In this document: piece by piece, positions 16,187 through 17,718 of the stretch
Position numbering within the stretch: position 1 is the stretch's first letter
Layout of the letters: every line of letters starts with the position of its first letter
Source of the DNA: JBBQSU01 sp038234815
Lineage (GTDB): Bacteria; Planctomycetota; Phycisphaerae; Tepidisphaerales; Tepidisphaeraceae
Direction of reading: 5' to 3'
Assembly: GCA_038234815.1 (NCBI GenBank)
Contig: JBBQSU010000079.1
Location: 1 to 17,718 of the forward strand
DNA: 17,718 nt
The notes under the pieces: model-generated
The model's input: only the letters and a program-made list of their open reading frames with translations
Database searches by the model: none
What the model was told of the DNA's origin: nothing
Made by a program: the position numbers and the translations under genes

Positions 16187-16394
16187 GGATCGAAATCGGG
16201 TGTAATAGATAGCAACACCACGGCAGCCTTGGCGATAAAAGCCTCGAAGTGTTCGAGGTACAAGGCAACTGAGACACCGAACCTGACGCCGTACGTTTTT
16301 CGTGGGGAAGACCACCCCACTGGATATAAGCGGCGGCAACGGCCAGCGCCAGTGGCGATATGAGGAGCAGGAGTGTTGTCTGCCTGATACGCAT
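16155..16394 (-). CDS. Doubtful small secreted protein or gene fragment
   Basis: A leftward 79-aa frame starts with a signal-peptide-like segment (MRIRQTTLLLLISPLALAVA) and has GGAAGG nine or so nt upstream of its ATG. After about residue 35 it becomes Ser/Cys/Leu-rich with no motif. A different frame over the same DNA (VSVALYLEHFEAFIAKAAVV, then SITPDFDPFEDRVADRV) looks more protein-like, so a frameshifted remnant is possible. I recognise no family. It overlaps the end of the csp remnant antisense. Could be chance. Confidence 0.2.
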   Translation of the reverse strand: MRIRQTTLLLLISPLALAVAAAYIQWGGLPHEKRTASGSVSQLPCTSNTSRLLSPRLPWCCYLLHPISIHSKIASRTGS

Positions 16395-16429
16395 AATGAA
16401 CGGCCTTCCAGCGATTAGGGCGGGATTCT

Positions 16430-16696
16430 TTAATCGGACTTCCGCGCGGCCTTGGCGCGCGTGCCCCTGCTTCCGTCTTTGCTCTTGCGGATCTTCCTGA
16501 GCGCCAAGCCCTTGTGCATGGCCATGTGATCCGTTGTGTCACTCTTGATCAGGTACTGCGGCTCTTCTTTCGATGCGCGCACCGTGTATCCCTTGAACTT
16601 CATGGCGGCGCGGATTGTCTTCTTAATCGTCCCCCGCACCCGGCCCGCTTCGGAGTTCCACGAAACGTGATCCCCTGTTTTGAAGCTTTTTGCCAT
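16430..16696 (-). CDS. Possible separate translation of the DUF2945 domain (internal start)
   Basis: Within the fusion gene, the ATG at 16696 is preceded by AAGGAGA (16710-16704), a near-perfect ribosome-binding site at 7-8 nt spacing. Initiation there gives an 88-aa DUF2945 protein of the normal stand-alone length, with the normal N terminus (MAKSFKTGDHVSW). This suggests the fusion arose by loss of the stop of the upstream gene and that both a fusion and a free small protein may be made. It could alternatively be a relic site. Confidence 0.6.
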   Translation of the reverse strand: MAKSFKTGDHVSWNSEAGRVRGTIKKTIRAAMKFKGYTVRASKEEPQYLIKSDTTDHMAMHKGLALRKIRKSKDGSRGTRAKAARKSD

Positions 16697-17311
16697 GGCT
16701 GGATCTCCTTTACGAATGGGCGACCGTTGCTTTACTTGAATGTCGGATGGCTGTCCGGCTTCTGTTCCAGACTCTGCTGGATAGGTAACCCGTTTCCTCG
16801 TCACCAGAGCAAACGGCCTCAGTGTGTGCTTCTGGCAACGGGTTGCACTCATGATGTGCTCCACGTCGAGGCCTCGCACGACCAACGCGTCGGCGATCAT
16901 CGAGCGATGGCAGCGCCAGGGTACCGCTTCGGCGCACATCAAGGCGACTCGTTCTTTCTGAGCCAGGCTTATGAGCCCCAGCAAATTCTTCCTGAAGTCC
17001 GCTGTCTGCATGTAGTCGGCATAGCCGCGGAACGACAAGTTTCGCCAAGCTTTGTTCAGAGAATCGGGAAGGGCGTGGCGCAAGCCACCCAGTCCAGGCA
17101 TATGCTGATAGCTCAAACCAGCGGATCGCAAATCGGCCGGCAAGCTTTCCTTGTTAAACTGCGGGTTACGCCGGGAGCGGGGTATGGTTCGAACATCCAC
17201 CAGTCGCGTCACCTGGTGGGCCTGCAAGAGATGGAGAAAGTCTGCAAGCGTGCGCGTCGAATGTCCGATCGTGAATACCGCAACGGTGGTGGTCGCAGTG
17301 GAGTTTTTCAT
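16430..17311 (-). CDS. DUF488 domain fused to DUF2945 (Tudor-like) domain
   Basis: A 293-aa protein with two domains usually encoded separately. Residues 12-172 are a DUF488 domain: FTIGHSTRTLADFLHLL (13-29), LVDVRTIPRSRRNPQFN (37-53), MPGLGGLR (71-78), FRGYADYM (94-101) and the conserved LMCAEAVPWRCHRSMIADAL (124-143). DUF488 function is not established. A linker of about 33 residues leads to M206, where a DUF2945/hypervirulence-associated Tudor-like domain begins (MAKSFKTGDHVSWNSEAGRV, GTIKK, KGYTVRASKEEPQYLIKSD, HKGLALRKI), ending in a Lys/Arg-rich tail. The start at 17311 has GGAG at 7 nt. The two parts are in one frame without a stop. Confidence 0.88.
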   Translation of the reverse strand: MKNSTATTTVAVFTIGHSTRTLADFLHLLQAHQVTRLVDVRTIPRSRRNPQFNKESLPADLRSAGLSYQHMPGLGGLRHALPDSLNKAWRNLSFRGYADYMQTADFRKNLLGLISLAQKERVALMCAEAVPWRCHRSMIADALVVRGLDVEHIMSATRCQKHTLRPFALVTRKRVTYPAESGTEAGQPSDIQVKQRSPIRKGDPAMAKSFKTGDHVSWNSEAGRVRGTIKKTIRAAMKFKGYTVRASKEEPQYLIKSDTTDHMAMHKGLALRKIRKSKDGSRGTRAKAARKSD

Positions 17312-17718
17312 AATCGATCTCCGACGGCATATAGGCGAACATCCTTCGACACACCTTCACCATAGCGCGCTTTATCGCGATGGAGGGGGCGCAGTTCAAG
17401 TGGCGTGGTCCGTCGGGAAATGACGGAGCGGGAAACACCTCGCCGCGATGGCGTTGCCCCTCGTCGCCACGACCTTCGCGGCCCAAGGACATTCTTTTCT
17501 TTGCACACTTTGGTGCCGCCAACGAGATTTCGTCGAAAATCAGGCAAATTTGGATATTTCGTCCCGATCGTGGGAACAAAAAGGGGTCCAAAGGGGGTCC
17601 CAAAGAGGTCCCTTTGGGGTTTCAACGATGTCCCGGGCGGGTGCTGGCCGAACTCGGCCGGGTGCTTGGGGGGTCCGGTTTGTTGCGCCTCCCCCATGCC
17701 CCACGGCAACGAAAACCC
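17312..17718. other. Non-coding right end
   Basis: About 400 nt upstream of the leftward DUF488 gene. Open frames here lack motifs. It should contain that gene's promoter near 17330-17400, which I could not fix. The right part holds the G-rich tandem repeats listed separately. Confidence 0.5.
17579..17617. repeat. Three 11-bp tandem repeats with embedded inverted repeat
   Basis: Units AAAAGGGGTCC (17579-17589), AAAGGGGGTCC (17590-17600) and CAAAGAGGTCC (17601-17611) run head to tail. CCAAAGGG (17588-17595) and CCCTTTGG (17610-17617) can pair as a hairpin. The 12-mer CCAAAGGGGGTC (17588-17599) also occurs at 3619-3630, at the edge of the other repeat cluster. Confidence 0.7.

Noticed and set aside
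16514..17365. Rightward 283-aa open frame antisense to the DUF488 gene
   Set aside because: The opposite strand encodes two conserved domains with ribosome-binding sites; this frame has none.
17308..17709. Leftward 133-aa open frame at the right end
   Set aside because: It covers the tandem repeats and presents no conserved motif; probably a spurious frame.

Overview
The window is 17.7 kb of GC-rich bacterial DNA. A CopB-type outer-membrane protein and a Tat-exported multicopper oxidase point to a Gram-negative cell envelope. The gene mix would fit a planctomycete-like bacterium, but that is a guess: no rRNA, tRNA or core gene is present to test it.

Left end (1-3.5 kb, all leftward) is accessory or defence-like DNA. 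An AbiE-type module, abiEi (antitoxin/repressor) followed by abiEii (nucleotidyltransferase toxin) with a 4-nt overlap, is followed 18 nt later by a third gene. This encodes a protein with a recognisable PD-(D/E)XK/Vsr-like nuclease core. Its stop overlaps the beginning of a large serine recombinase that has lost its N-terminal catalytic half and runs off the window. The operon has a convincing promoter (-35 TTGCCA, 17-nt spacer, -10 TATCAT) and a 15-bp inverted-repeat operator in the leader. A strong ribosome-binding site moves the abiEi start to an internal Met.

3.5-4.6 kb is gene-poor. It holds a cluster of nested, mutually exclusive inverted repeats, a strong orphan terminator hairpin, and perhaps a decayed gene.

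4.6-12.6 kb is a metabolic block. A 1065-aa fused FAD/Fe-S/CCG-domain dehydrogenase (D-2-hydroxyacid type), a short-chain dehydrogenase and a small membrane protein form a tight rightward operon with 4-nt overlaps. All three carry a predicted membrane segment. A thiamine-diphosphate enzyme of the pyruvate oxidase/acetolactate synthase type follows in the same direction. It converges, 14 nt apart, on an enolase-superfamily (mandelate racemase-like) gene. Together they suggest membrane-linked oxidation of a hydroxy- or sugar acid, with the substrate unknown.

13.0-16.2 kb is a copper-handling locus. A leftward copA-copB operon (14-nt overlap) lies divergent to the wreck of a cysteine-rich four-helix-bundle copper-storage (Csp/DUF326) gene, which is frameshifted and truncated.

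16.4-17.3 kb has a leftward gene fusing a DUF488 domain to a DUF2945 (Tudor-like) domain. A strong internal ribosome-binding site could also produce the second domain alone. The last 400 nt are non-coding. They carry an 11-bp tandem repeat that shares a 12-mer with the repeat cluster at 3.6 kb.
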